A program made the position numbers and the translations under genes. A stretch of DNA of 64,000 bases, from positions 1 through 64,000 of the forward strand of contig JAGATN010000009.1 in assembly GCA_017621225.1 (NCBI GenBank), written 5' to 3'. The notes beneath the pieces were generated by a model. The model saw only the letters and a program-made list of their open reading frames with translations. It had not been told where the DNA came from and ran no database searches. The stretch is from Muribaculaceae bacterium (GTDB lineage: Bacteria > Bacteroidota > Bacteroidia > Bacteroidales > Muribaculaceae). Positions 34,620 to 43,800 of the stretch are shown here, piece after piece; positions within the stretch are counted from its first letter, which is position 1; every line of letters begins with the position of its first letter.

Positions 34620-37600
34620 TCACATCGGTTTAATCATTGATTCAATGAAGACGATTTCTTCATCGGAAAGATTGTATTTGACGTAGAGCTGAGCGTCGAT
34701 TTCCTCCACGCTCTTGCTCCAGTCAATATCGCTACCAACTGAGAAGTCCTGCATTGGAACGAATATGAAACGTTCTTTTCGGATGTCTAAAGTTGGTAAT
34801 GCTTGGAGGAGAAGGAACCGAGTAAATTTTGTACATAGATATTTATATGCATTATTCGCTTCACTTTCAAGGGTAAATTTGCCTATTGCAATATACGATT
34901 CCGTGCATACTTCATTCGGAGCTATAACTTTCGTGGTCGCAAGAACTTTAACCTGTCCATTCTCATCTGATTCTCCTAAGTGACCCGAAAGCGCTTTGCC
35001 AGTGATAACATTATAGACATTTACATAGTCTAAACTGGCAGTTACTAAATCGCTCGCAATATAGCCAATTCCTTTACTCGTGTGCAATATCAGGTCGGAG
35101 TCGGCATTTCGTATATCTGAACCTCTTTCGTATGTTCTCAGACCAAACGGCTTATATTGAGCAATGATTGTACTCAAAGGTGTATAGTTATTGAACCTAA
35201 GCACTTTATGTATTATTGACGTGGCGTCGTTATAACGAGGAAAAATGTCATATGGCAAAAATTCGTTTAGTACGCGCCGTGCTGAAATCTTATTTCCTGA
35301 AATCACATTTTCAAAAGTAACCTCATGGCTATCATAGTCCTTATGCCAACGAAAATAGCAAACGCCACCGCTGATATTTGCAGTCGGAAATATTTCTTTG
35401 GGATTAGGATAATCAAAGATGGTTTCAATATGTGTTTCATTAAGCATATTTTCTCTGAACTCATCTAATCCTCTGCCTCCACCATACCATTTTGCAGGCA
35501 TAATCAAAGAGATATAATCCGGCAAAATGGACTTAGTAATTTCGACAAATTTATTATAGATAGGCACAGCCGCAGCTCCATTGCCTCCGCCATCCATAAC
35601 TTGATAAGGCGGATTTCCCACTATGGCTTTGAATTTCATATTGTCGTTTTCGTTTGCTTTCCAGAATGATTTGCCCTTGGCAACTTTGGCGGTAAAGTTT
35701 TCGGGCTTGTTTTTGATTTGATTGATTAAGTCTTTAAAATATCGGGTGTTGACATTGCCTTTGCGGAACCCGAGGAGGGTGCGACGGGTAATTTTCTTTG
35801 CCATCGGTGTTTTGCAGATAACGAAAATATTTTCGGCAATAGCGGCGTCCCAAATGGCCTGATGTTCTTCGAGGGTTTCCGGGGAGAATATGGCATTACG
35901 GAGGCGCGAACGATAGATGTTGTAGGCGAGGTAAAGGGGATACAGACCCGACTTTGAGTTGATTTCAAGCAGGTGACTGTCGGGAGCGAATACGTCGGCT
36001 GTAACATCGCCACGGTCAACAAAACGCGGCTCCTCAATGGTTTCCGAGAAATCATTGTTGTAGAATGTATATCCGCCGAGGGTATCGCTCATATGCATAT
36101 TCACAACACGCCAAGGAGTCAGCACTGTTTCCTTGTCAGGGTTACGGAACGTGTTGAAGATAGCAGCGATGCGCTCGATGCGTTCTTCGATGCTGAGGTG
36201 GTCAGCGGCACGAGCCATAGCGCGTATGCGCTTGGCGGCAGCAGTGAAGATGTCGGGGTCGTAGTATTTCTTGAAGGCGTTGAAGTGTTGTTTTGTTACG
36301 CCTCGTGGCATAAATTCCTCCCACGACTGAGGGTCGACAAGCTGTGTGAAGTTGTCGATAGTCAGTTCTTCATCTTCGTTCTCGACCTTAGCGCCGTAAA
36401 TCATCAGTGGCATACGGATGGAGATACCGCGAAGAATTGAGATTGCGTCCTCTTTGACTTTTTTCTTTTTCTTTAATTCTTCGAGGCGAGTTTTTTCTTC
36501 TTCCGTGAGTTCGCGTTTCTTTTTCTTTTCGAGTTTTTCCTTTTCGGCATATTCCTCATTGGTAAGGCCCTGATCGTTTACGGTAATGTCATTGCTTTTA
36601 CCCATCGCCTTAGTCTGACCGATAATTCCTTTCAGCTCGTCAAACTCTTTGATGTCGACATCGGAGAGTTTCATAAGCTCGTCGTTGTAGAGGTAGCCGT
36701 CCTCAAAACCGTTCTGTACCACGCGCTCAACGTAAACACGTTTGAGCTGCTGAAGCATATGGTTTTCGTCAAGTTTTTTCATCTGGCTACCCTCAATAGA
36801 AATAATCGGGCAAAAATTCAAGAAATCGCCGAGTTGCTGGCGGTCAGAACCGCTTTGTTTCCCTGCCTTTCGGGAAATCTTGGCGGTTTCGGCAAGGACT
36901 TTGAGAGTGCGGTCGGGAGCAAAGTCAAAAACATAGCAATCTTCTTTTACACGTCCGTTAATAGTTGCCGGTGTCTGAACACGGAAAATTGTCTGCATAT
37001 ATGCAGAGGCGGCAGTGTTGAAACTGCCCGACAGCATGAATACGCCGGTCCACGGCTTGACGCTCACTCCGGTAGTAAGACGACCGCAAGATAGCGTGAT
37101 GGTGCGCGTTTGGTCGGGATCTTTGCCTATGGCTTTCTCCACCTTGCTCAGAGCCTCGTCGTTGGCTTCCTCCTCGTCACCCTCTCCGGCAACGTTGACA
37201 ATCTCAAACATACCGAAAACGGGATGATTCCTGAGAATTGCCGAAAGAGCCTTTGCAGACTTTACGCCCGGCACCATCCAAAGGGTGTGCCGGAAGATGT
37301 CGCGATATCGTTTGTTGGCAAATGGGTACATACTTTCCTCGTCGGTCTTCGTGAGAAGATTGAGGAAATTCTCAACGTGAGTCTTATGCACAAATTCGCC
37401 ATCATCGTTGGTACGGAAAAATTCGCGAAAGTTAAACGCTATATCTTCATCGGCAAACTCGTTCATCAGTCTGCCGAGGTCGTAAGTGTAGATGTTCAAG
37501 CGAGGAAGACCAGCGTATGGATTATGGTCGCCGGGGTGGTCTATAGCCCACTGCGCTTTTGCACGTTGCTCCATAACATAATCCCACGTGTAGATTTCCT

Positions 37601-38606
37601 CCTCTTTATAGCCGTCGAGAAGATTAAATGGTGTGCCTGAAAGATTAAGCACTTTCGTTTTCTCCTTGGTCAGCTCTTTCATCACGGCACGACCGAGTTC
37701 CGTCTGAGTACCCTCATGGGCTTCATCAACAATAATTAAGTCCCACGGAGTAGAGAACACATCATTATTTTTGTCGAAGTTGCCGCCTACAAGTTCCGAC
37801 CCACGTAGGTCTTGCATAGAGGCGAAATAGATATAATTAGCTTCGCCACGACGCGCACGTTGTTCAAGCGAAAGGAAGCTATCGCCTTTATTCTTCGAGC
37901 CATAAGCCCATAGCGGCGAGTCGTAGAAGATTTTACCGAAGTCCTCAAACCAACCAGCATCGACCACAGGCCGGTGAGTGAGGATAAGGACGCGGCGGAA
38001 AGGTGTCCATTTTTCTTGCTCCGCAAGTTGGCCCCGCTTCTTGACAACCTGCAATGCGGAAAGGGTCTTGCCGAAACGCATTTTGGCGTTCCAAAGCATT
38101 TGATTTCCTTTCCTGAATTGCATGAGGGTCTTGTCTATTGCCTTACACTGTTCCGGGCGAAACACGATAGGCGACTGTCCTGTGGAAATTTCGTAACCTT
38201 GCAATGCTTTACGCCCCTCCTTGACAGCAGTGATGGCTTTTTTAGCGGTTTCGAGGTCGCAACAAAACCATTCGTTAGCTCCGCTGACATGCTGAAATTC
38301 TTTGCGTTTAACTCCACTTCGGAGTAAAACGTCATGTACCTCTTTGTCATTGACGGCACCGAGTTTGCCATTACGGACAAAGATAGCAATTTCAGTATGG
38401 AGAAGTTCATAGCTGATTCCTGCGGTCTTGGTGTATTGGTCAATACGCGTACGAGCAGCCTTGTTAAGTGCGCTGCTGTTGGGGGGCAATGTAATGTTGC
38501 CGTCCTCAAAAGTGGCTTCGCCAATTTTGAGGCAGTCGCTATGTGCTGCATCGGGTATGCGGAACACATAAATCAACTTCGCTTTGAGGTTGGAGAAATA
38601 TTCCAT
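34620..38606 (-). CDS. Single-chain GIY-YIG nuclease/helicase/adenine methyltransferase restriction protein
   Basis: A 1328-residue protein. Residues 1-75 resemble a GIY-YIG/T5orf172 nuclease (IYVFRI at 12-17, LKIGEA at 26-31, then ARTRIDQYTK). Residues about 145-580 are a superfamily 2 helicase with MRFGKT (176-181), DEAH (294-297), LSGTPFN and QTIFRVQTP. A Lys/Glu-rich coiled coil lies near 690-725. Residues about 850-1100 are an N6-adenine methyltransferase with a degenerate motif I (LEINSKSGLYPL from about 880) and NPPY (998-1001). The C-terminal 230 residues are likely target recognition. The order nuclease-helicase-methylase-TRD matches Type ISP enzymes such as LlaGI, but with GIY-YIG in place of an Mrr-type nuclease. 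It starts 5 nt after its partner gene. Confidence 0.82.
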   Translation of the reverse strand: MEYFSNLKAKLIYVFRIPDAAHSDCLKIGEATFEDGNITLPPNSSALNKAARTRIDQYTKTAGISYELLHTEIAIFVRNGKLGAVNDKEVHDVLLRSGVKRKEFQHVSGANEWFCCDLETAKKAITAVKEGRKALQGYEISTGQSPIVFRPEQCKAIDKTLMQFRKGNQMLWNAKMRFGKTLSALQVVKKRGQLAEQEKWTPFRRVLILTHRPVVDAGWFEDFGKIFYDSPLWAYGSKNKGDSFLSLEQRARRGEANYIYFASMQDLRGSELVGGNFDKNNDVFSTPWDLIIVDEAHEGTQTELGRAVMKELTKEKTKVLNLSGTPFNLLDGYKEEEIYTWDYVMEQRAKAQWAIDHPGDHNPYAGLPRLNIYTYDLGRLMNEFADEDIAFNFREFFRTNDDGEFVHKTHVENFLNLLTKTDEESMYPFANKRYRDIFRHTLWMVPGVKSAKALSAILRNHPVFGMFEIVNVAGEGDEEEANDEALSKVEKAIGKDPDQTRTITLSCGRLTTGVSVKPWTGVFMLSGSFNTAASAYMQTIFRVQTPATINGRVKEDCYVFDFAPDRTLKVLAETAKISRKAGKQSGSDRQQLGDFLNFCPIISIEGSQMKKLDENHMLQQLKRVYVERVVQNGFEDGYLYNDELMKLSDVDIKEFDELKGIIGQTKAMGKSNDITVNDQGLTNEEYAEKEKLEKKKKRELTEEEKTRLEELKKKKKVKEDAISILRGISIRMPLMIYGAKVENEDEELTIDNFTQLVDPQSWEEFMPRGVTKQHFNAFKKYYDPDIFTAAAKRIRAMARAADHLSIEERIERIAAIFNTFRNPDKETVLTPWRVVNMHMSDTLGGYTFYNNDFSETIEEPRFVDRGDVTADVFAPDSHLLEINSKSGLYPLYLAYNIYRSRLRNAIFSPETLEEHQAIWDAAIAENIFVICKTPMAKKITRRTLLGFRKGNVNTRYFKDLINQIKNKPENFTAKVAKGKSFWKANENDNMKFKAIVGNPPYQVMDGGGNGAAAVPIYNKFVEITKSILPDYISLIMPAKWYGGGRGLDEFRENMLNETHIETIFDYPNPKEIFPTANISGGVCYFRWHKDYDSHEVTFENVISGNKISARRVLNEFLPYDIFPRYNDATSIIHKVLRFNNYTPLSTIIAQYKPFGLRTYERGSDIRNADSDLILHTSKGIGYIASDLVTASLDYVNVYNVITGKALSGHLGESDENGQVKVLATTKVIAPNEVCTESYIAIGKFTLESEANNAYKYLCTKFTRFLLLQALPTLDIRKERFIFVPMQDFSVGSDIDWSKSVEEIDAQLYVKYNLSDEEIVFIESMIKPM

Positions 38607-38611
38607 GCCGA

Positions 38612-39616
38612 TTATTTAATAAGGTCAATGAATCGGATTTTTTGTTTAGCTTTCGGGGCTCTCCAGTCTTTGATTAGGGCGTAAGTGCCGTTATGTTTCT
38701 TTATATCTCCTGACTTACAACCCTCGCATTGACTGATATTCTCGGTCTCTCCGAAAAGGTCGTAAACCACAGTGCGACGCTCGCCACACGAATTAGGAAC
38801 AACACCTTTTAGACCGTCCATCTGCCATATATTCCAAGAAATGATGTAAGCTATATAAAGTAGGGATTTCAATTGTGGATCTTTACTGAACTTCGCACGG
38901 TAATAGTCGACAAATGTGTAGAGTAGAACTTCGCGAGCGAGAACGAGGTTGTCGCCCTGCCATTCAAAACCGTAAATGCTCTGATAAGCCGACTGCGCGC
39001 CCTTGAGCCATTCGCTGGTAGTTTTGGTGTTTTCACCGACAACGCGAAGTTTGCGGTCGAGTAGTCCGATGCGACGTTCTACCGGAATAGGTTCGCCTGT
39101 TACGGTGTCGTATCGGCTTACGAGATATGGAGCTTCGCCGCATGTAATTTCGAGGCGGTTCTCATTTACGTAGTCGCGCCAAGTTTTATCCTCCGTGAAA
39201 ATAACAGGATTGGGATTGACAATCCACGAATGGGTACCATCGGGATTATCAACCTCAGTATTGAAAACGCCCTCGCGTTCGAACCATGTATTATCAACGA
39301 GGTTGTTCTGCTTGTTGCATATCCATGAGGGTGTAAACACCTCGGCCATATCTCGACTGCGCTGTTGCTGTTGTTCGCGTGATTTCACGGCTCGAGGCAC
39401 GATAATATTGCCGTTGGCACCTGTAATAGCCTTGATTGTAATTTGGTCGAAATATTGATAGCCATCGCCTCTGTCGGCATAATTATCGGTTGCCCAAAAA
39501 ATGTTTATTTGCTCAGTATCGCTACTTAAAGTATGGTCTTTAAGCAGAACGTTAAGCAATTCAGGCGAAAGCTCGAATATCTCATTCTCTTTTATGTCGA
39601 CTTGGGAGTACGCCAT
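38612..39616 (-). CDS. Methyltransferase-like partner subunit lacking the catalytic motif
   Basis: A 334-residue protein. EVFTP (92-96) matches motif X, and LEITCGEAPY (155-164) matches motif I of gamma-type N6-adenine methyltransferases. The region YIAYIISWNIWQMDGL resembles the stretch before motif IV, but no NPPY or DPPY follows. The C-terminus has four Cys (NSCGERR, SQCEGCKSG) that may bind zinc. It therefore looks like a SAM-binding half without its own catalytic site. The large helicase-methylase begins 5 nt downstream and has NPPY but a poor motif I, so the two may complement each other. Relatives are usually labelled restriction subunit M. The pairing is inference from gene order and motifs. 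Confidence 0.7.
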   Translation of the reverse strand: MAYSQVDIKENEIFELSPELLNVLLKDHTLSSDTEQINIFWATDNYADRGDGYQYFDQITIKAITGANGNIIVPRAVKSREQQQQRSRDMAEVFTPSWICNKQNNLVDNTWFEREGVFNTEVDNPDGTHSWIVNPNPVIFTEDKTWRDYVNENRLEITCGEAPYLVSRYDTVTGEPIPVERRIGLLDRKLRVVGENTKTTSEWLKGAQSAYQSIYGFEWQGDNLVLAREVLLYTFVDYYRAKFSKDPQLKSLLYIAYIISWNIWQMDGLKGVVPNSCGERRTVVYDLFGETENISQCEGCKSGDIKKHNGTYALIKDWRAPKAKQKIRFIDLIK

Positions 39617-39637
39617 TCCGTTCTTATGTTGGTATTA

Positions 39638-39859
39638 TCATACGATTTTGCCGGTTTCGATTTCGGATTTTAGGAATTGGAAAATATAGACGGCTCCTTG
39701 ATAGTTGAGGCCACATTCGGGGTCGTTGAGCTTGGCAAATGTGGTTGATGAGTATAGTTCGTCAAGTGCTCGACGAATATACCAGCCATATTCTGTCATA
39801 AGCATTTCGGTAAGTTCAACCGCAAGGCATTCGATTAGAAATTGTATGTCTTGTGTCAT
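39638..39859 (-). CDS. Small acidic protein of unknown function, first intact gene of the restriction operon
   Basis: A 73-residue, mostly helical protein: MTQDIQFLIECLAVELTEMLM, then YGWYIRRALDELYSS, KLNDPECGLNYQGAVYIFQFL and EIETGKIV. Similar short proteins occur in Bacteroidetes beside toxin-like genes, so an antitoxin-like or accessory role is possible. I cannot name the family. Its ATG overlaps the stop of the truncated upstream reading frame (ATGA), so it was originally the second gene of a coupled pair. It lies 21 nt before the 334-residue methyltransferase-like gene and may now be part of that operon. Confidence 0.6.
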   Translation of the reverse strand: MTQDIQFLIECLAVELTEMLMTEYGWYIRRALDELYSSTTFAKLNDPECGLNYQGAVYIFQFLKSEIETGKIV

Positions 39860-39960
39860 ATCTTACCTCCTTCCCGTTGGTAAATGTCTTGAATGTCAAA
39901 AACTGCATCGTCGATTGAGAGGGCATGTTCGGCAGTATAGCCGTCAAGCGGATGGGCTAT
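39856..39960 (-). pseudogene. C-terminal remnant of an unidentified gene at the right island edge
   Basis: An open frame of 34 codons runs from the stop codon of the outer-membrane gene to TGA at 39858-39856: IAHPLDGYTAEHALSIDDAV, FDIQDIYQREGGKI. It has no start codon, a protein-like composition, and an ATGA overlap with the next gene, so it is the tail of a once-coupled upstream gene. The head is missing exactly at the outer-membrane gene's TAA. That places the recombination junction at about 39960. The family is unknown; a toxin-like protein is a guess based on the small downstream gene. Confidence 0.5.
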
Positions 39961-40584
39961 TTAAAACAGGTAGGCGATTCTGAAGTTCCATGTGCGGTTT
40001 TGGCCGCTGAAGTCGGAGAGTATTTTGGCTTTCAGGGCGTAGGTGGCACCAAGATTGAAGCTACCGGATATCTGTACGTGCTTGAACAGCTCGAAGCCGA
40101 GGCCGAAGTCAACGCCCACGTCGCCGCCGGCATAATCAAGGGCCTTTACGTTGTTGTTGGCAACAAGAAATCCGAACGACGGGCCGGCGAATACAAATGG
40201 TGCAATCTTGTCTTCCAAACCGTTTAGTCGGGTATATTTGAATCGTAAATGAATGGGTATCACGGCATAGTGCAGGTATGTGCGGGTGCGGCCATATCCT
40301 TGCGATGCCCACAATTCTTTTTCGCCGAGGTTGAGGGTGGCGCCGCGCTGTTCGTAATACAGTCCGAGGTCAATGCCGAATCCTATTCCCGAAAACATCA
40401 TTTCGCCCACTAAGCCGCCTGAAAATCCGGCGCTTTTGTCAACGGTTATTATGTCGGTTTGCTTCAGGTGCAATGTCGAGATGTCGCCTCCTACCATTGG
40501 GCCGTAGCGAAATTGTGCGTTAAGGTAATTGGCTCCTGTCAGGGCCACAAGCATTATGGTGCAGATGAGTATTTTACGTATCAT
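39961..40584 (-). CDS. PorT-type outer-membrane beta-barrel protein
   Basis: A protein of about 207 residues starting MIRKILICTIMLVALTGA, a signal peptide ending near LNAQ. An upstream in-frame start is possible, but the -7 box at 40616-40623 supports ATG 40584. The mature part has about eight amphipathic strands with alternating aromatic residues (FRYGPMVGGDIS, GFGIDLGLYYEQRGATL, YLHYAVIPIHLRFKY, GPSFGFLV, WNFRIAYLF), as in the PF13568 outer-membrane barrel family. It ends in aromatic Phe, a typical BAM signal. Its role is unknown. Its 3' end forms the right border of the defence island, and the insertion left its stop codon intact. Confidence 0.82.
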   Translation of the reverse strand: MIRKILICTIMLVALTGANYLNAQFRYGPMVGGDISTLHLKQTDIITVDKSAGFSGGLVGEMMFSGIGFGIDLGLYYEQRGATLNLGEKELWASQGYGRTRTYLHYAVIPIHLRFKYTRLNGLEDKIAPFVFAGPSFGFLVANNNVKALDYAGGDVGVDFGLGFELFKHVQISGSFNLGATYALKAKILSDFSGQNRTWNFRIAYLF

Positions 40585-40615
40585 ATGTTCGTGTTGAATG
40601 AAAAACTTATTGCTG

Positions 40616-40623
40616 CAAAGATA
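40616..40623 (-). promoter_or_regulatory. -7 promoter element of the outer-membrane barrel gene
   Basis: TATCTTTG on the minus strand, 31 nt before ATG 40584. Confidence 0.6.
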
Positions 40624-40747
40624 CAACATAAAAGTGAGAATTGATTGAAAAACGTAAAAACTGTGATGTTAAAAGGCGTATAAATTGGTCGATATGTAGA
40701 TTAATAACGTTCCGCACGGGAATAAAATGCTGATTATAAGCCTGTGT

Positions 40748-40785
40748 GAAAAATAGATGGGAGCGGTACGGCATCCGCTCCCATC
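40748..40785 (-). terminator. Rho-independent terminator of the PFOR gene
   Basis: GATGGGAGCGG (40756-40766) pairs perfectly with CCGCTCCCATC (40775-40785). On the minus strand it is followed by TATTTTTC. It lies 26 nt after the stop codon at 40812. Confidence 0.88.
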
Positions 40786-40811
40786 AGTCAAAATCAACGT
40801 CAAAACTATTG

Positions 40812-43800
40812 TTATTCAGCGCCGTTTTTTTCTTCTTGTTTCAGTTTGCCGTATAGGTTGTTGCAATGCGATTGCAGTTCGGGTTGCAATATTGCGGCTT
40901 CCTTGGGGTCGATCATTTTCAGGTCGGCATATCGGTCTTCGTTGTTGAGGAACTCCGGCAGCGACCCGTCGGGTTGCGCGTAGTCGACCGTCAGCGGATT
41001 CTTCCCCTGTGCCGCCAACGTCGGATTGTAGCGATAGAGAGGCCAGTAACCGCCCTTCACGGCATCGCGCTGCTCAACCACGGCGTGGCTCATGCCTGTG
41101 CGTATTCCGTGATTTATGCAGGGGCAATAGGCTATTATTATGGCCGGCCCGTGATAGGCTTCGGCTTCGCGCATCGCATTTATGGTCTGTTGATAGTTTG
41201 CGCCCAATGCCACCGATGCCACGTACACGTTGCCATACGTCATCATCATGCGTCCGAGGTCTTTTTTGTTGGTTCGTTTTCCGTCGGCCGAATACTTTGT
41301 CACGGCACTTAGCGGGGTGGCTTTCGACGTTTGGCCGCCGGTGTTTGAATAGCATTCGGTGTCCATTACCAGGATGTTGATGTCGATGTTTTGTGCCAAC
41401 ACGTGGTCGAGTCCGGCAAAACCGATGTCGTAGGCCCAACCGTCGCCGCCTATTGCCCATACCGATTTTTTGCCGAGCAGGTCGGCGCGTTCGATCAACG
41501 AGTCATATTTCCCGTCAGGTTGCAGGCTTTTCAGCATATTTATCAATGCAAGTCCGGTCGACTCAGATGCCGAAGGATCGTTGAAGGCATTAAGCCATGC
41601 CGATAGGGATTGCTTGACATCGGGAGGCGTGGAACTGTCATTGGCAATTGCCGATGCATCGGCGGCCAGTTGCTCCCGTCGGTGGTCTATTGCGCTTGCT
41701 ATGCCGAATCCATATTCGGCATTGTCCTCAAACAGGGAGTTGCCCCATGCGGGGCCGTGGCCCGACTTGTTGGTGCAGTAAGCGTTGCTGGGATAGTTGG
41801 CGCCCCAGATCGAGCTGCATCCGGTGGCGTTGGCTATTATCATTCGTTCGCCGAAAAGCTGCGTCAGCAACTTTACGTAAGGCGTCTCTCCGCATCCTCC
41901 GCACGCGCCTGAGAATTGGAGCAAAGGCTGCCTGAACTGCGATCCGTTGATGGTGAATCGCGACAGGGTGGTTTGCTTCTCGGCGATGTGGGTCTGGGCG
42001 TAGTCGAGCAATCGGGCCTGAAGCTGCAGTTGCGAGAACAGCGGCTTCATTGTCAGCGCGTGTCCGGGGCATATGGTGGCGCACGACGCGCAACCGGTGC
42101 AATCTTCGGGGTATACCTGTATGCGGAACTGATACTGCTTCAAATCGTTGCCATATGCGTTTTTCGAAGTCATTTCTATCGGAGCCGACGCTTTTTCGGT
42201 CGCGTCGATCAGTATCGGTCGTATGGCCGCGTGCGCGCAGACGAGCGAACATTCCGTACACTCCACGCACTTATCGGCGTTCCATTCGGGAACGTTTATG
42301 GCTATGCGTCGCTTTTCGAAGGCCGTGGTGCCCATCGGCAACGACCCGTCGGGCGCGAAAGCCGATACCGGCAGCTCGTCGCCTTTTCGTTCGAGGCACG
42401 GACGAGCCACTGTGGTTATGAAGCACGGTTCGTTGTCGGTGGCCGCCGGCGTGTCGTCGGTGGCATTGGCCCACGAATAGGGATAGTCTATTTCCGTTAT
42501 TCCGTCGATGGCTTTGTCAACGGCGGCAATGTTTTTGTTTACTATGTCGCCCCCTTCGTGTATGTATGTGGTGCTTATGAGCTCTTTAAGCCTGGTTATT
42601 GCGGTGGTAATGTCTATTACGCCCACGAGTTTCAGAAACACCGTCTCCATGATGGTGTTTATGCGGGCTCCCAACCCTACCGCTGCCGCTATCGATATGG
42701 CATCGACATTATAGAATTTGAGCTTCTTGGTGCATATGTCGCGCTTCACCTTTGCCGGAAGCTGCTTCTCCATTTCGTCGGCTGTCCACGGCGAGTTCAG
42801 TACGAATGTTCCGCCCGGGCGTATGTCGTTGAGCATATCGAATCGGTGAACGTAAGTGGCCTTGTTGCAGCAAACATAGTCGGCATTGCGTATGGCATAT
42901 TCCGACCGTATAGGCTTTTTGCCGAATCTTAGCTGCGATATTGTGTAGCCGTCCGACTTTTTTGCCGAGTAGTTGAAATAGGCTTGCGAATAGAGGTTTG
43001 ATGCCTCGCTTATTATTCGGGCCGCCTGTTTTGTGGCTCCGACGGTTCCGTCGGCCCCCATTCCGTAAAATTTACATTCCACTACTCCCGAAGTCGATAA
43101 TTTGAATGAGTCGTCGTAGTCGAGCGACATATGCGTCACGTCGTCGTTTATGCCCACCGTGAAGCCGTGCCTCGGCTCCGGTTTGCCAAGCTCGTCGAAT
43201 ACGGCTTTGACCATCGGCGGCGTGAATTCCTTGCTCGACAGGCCGTATCGTCCGCCTATTACCGTAATGTTGCGTCCCGACCGTTGTATTGCGGCCGCAA
43301 TGTCGAGATATAGCGGTTCGCCTTGTGCGCCGGGCTCTTTGGTGCGGTCGAGCACGGCTATTTTCGTTACCGATTCGGGTATGGCCGACAATAGATGTTC
43401 GGCCGAAAACGGTCTGAAAAGACGTACCTTTATGGCTCCCACCGTATATTGGTCGGTAGCGTTCAGTTGGTCGACCGTTTCGGCAATTACCTCGCAGCTC
43501 GACCCCATGCTGATTATTATGTGCGACGGGTGCGGATGACCTACGTAGTCGAACAGATGATACCGGCGGCCTATGGCATCGCCCACGCGATCCATTGCGC
43601 TTTGCACTATGTCGGGAAACGCATTGTAGTGGCTGTTGGCCGCTTCGCGATTTTGGAAATATACGTCTGAATTCTGAGCCGACCCGCGCAGGGTGGGGTG
43701 GCACGGATTCATCGCTTTGTCGCGAAACGCCTTCACCTTATCCCAATTTACGAGCGGTTTCATTGTGTCGTAGTCGATTACGTCGATTGTCGACATTTCG

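Noticed and set aside
31394..39960. BREX, DISARM or a CRISPR-Cas system in the defence island
   Set aside because: No PglZ, BrxC, DrmA/B, Cas gene or repeat array is present; the genes fit a single-chain restriction system and an ATPase-TOPRIM/methylase pair instead.
41916..42932. Open frame of 338 codons on the plus strand
   Set aside because: Antisense to the PFOR gene; Tyr/Arg/Gly-rich shadow of a GC-rich coding strand.
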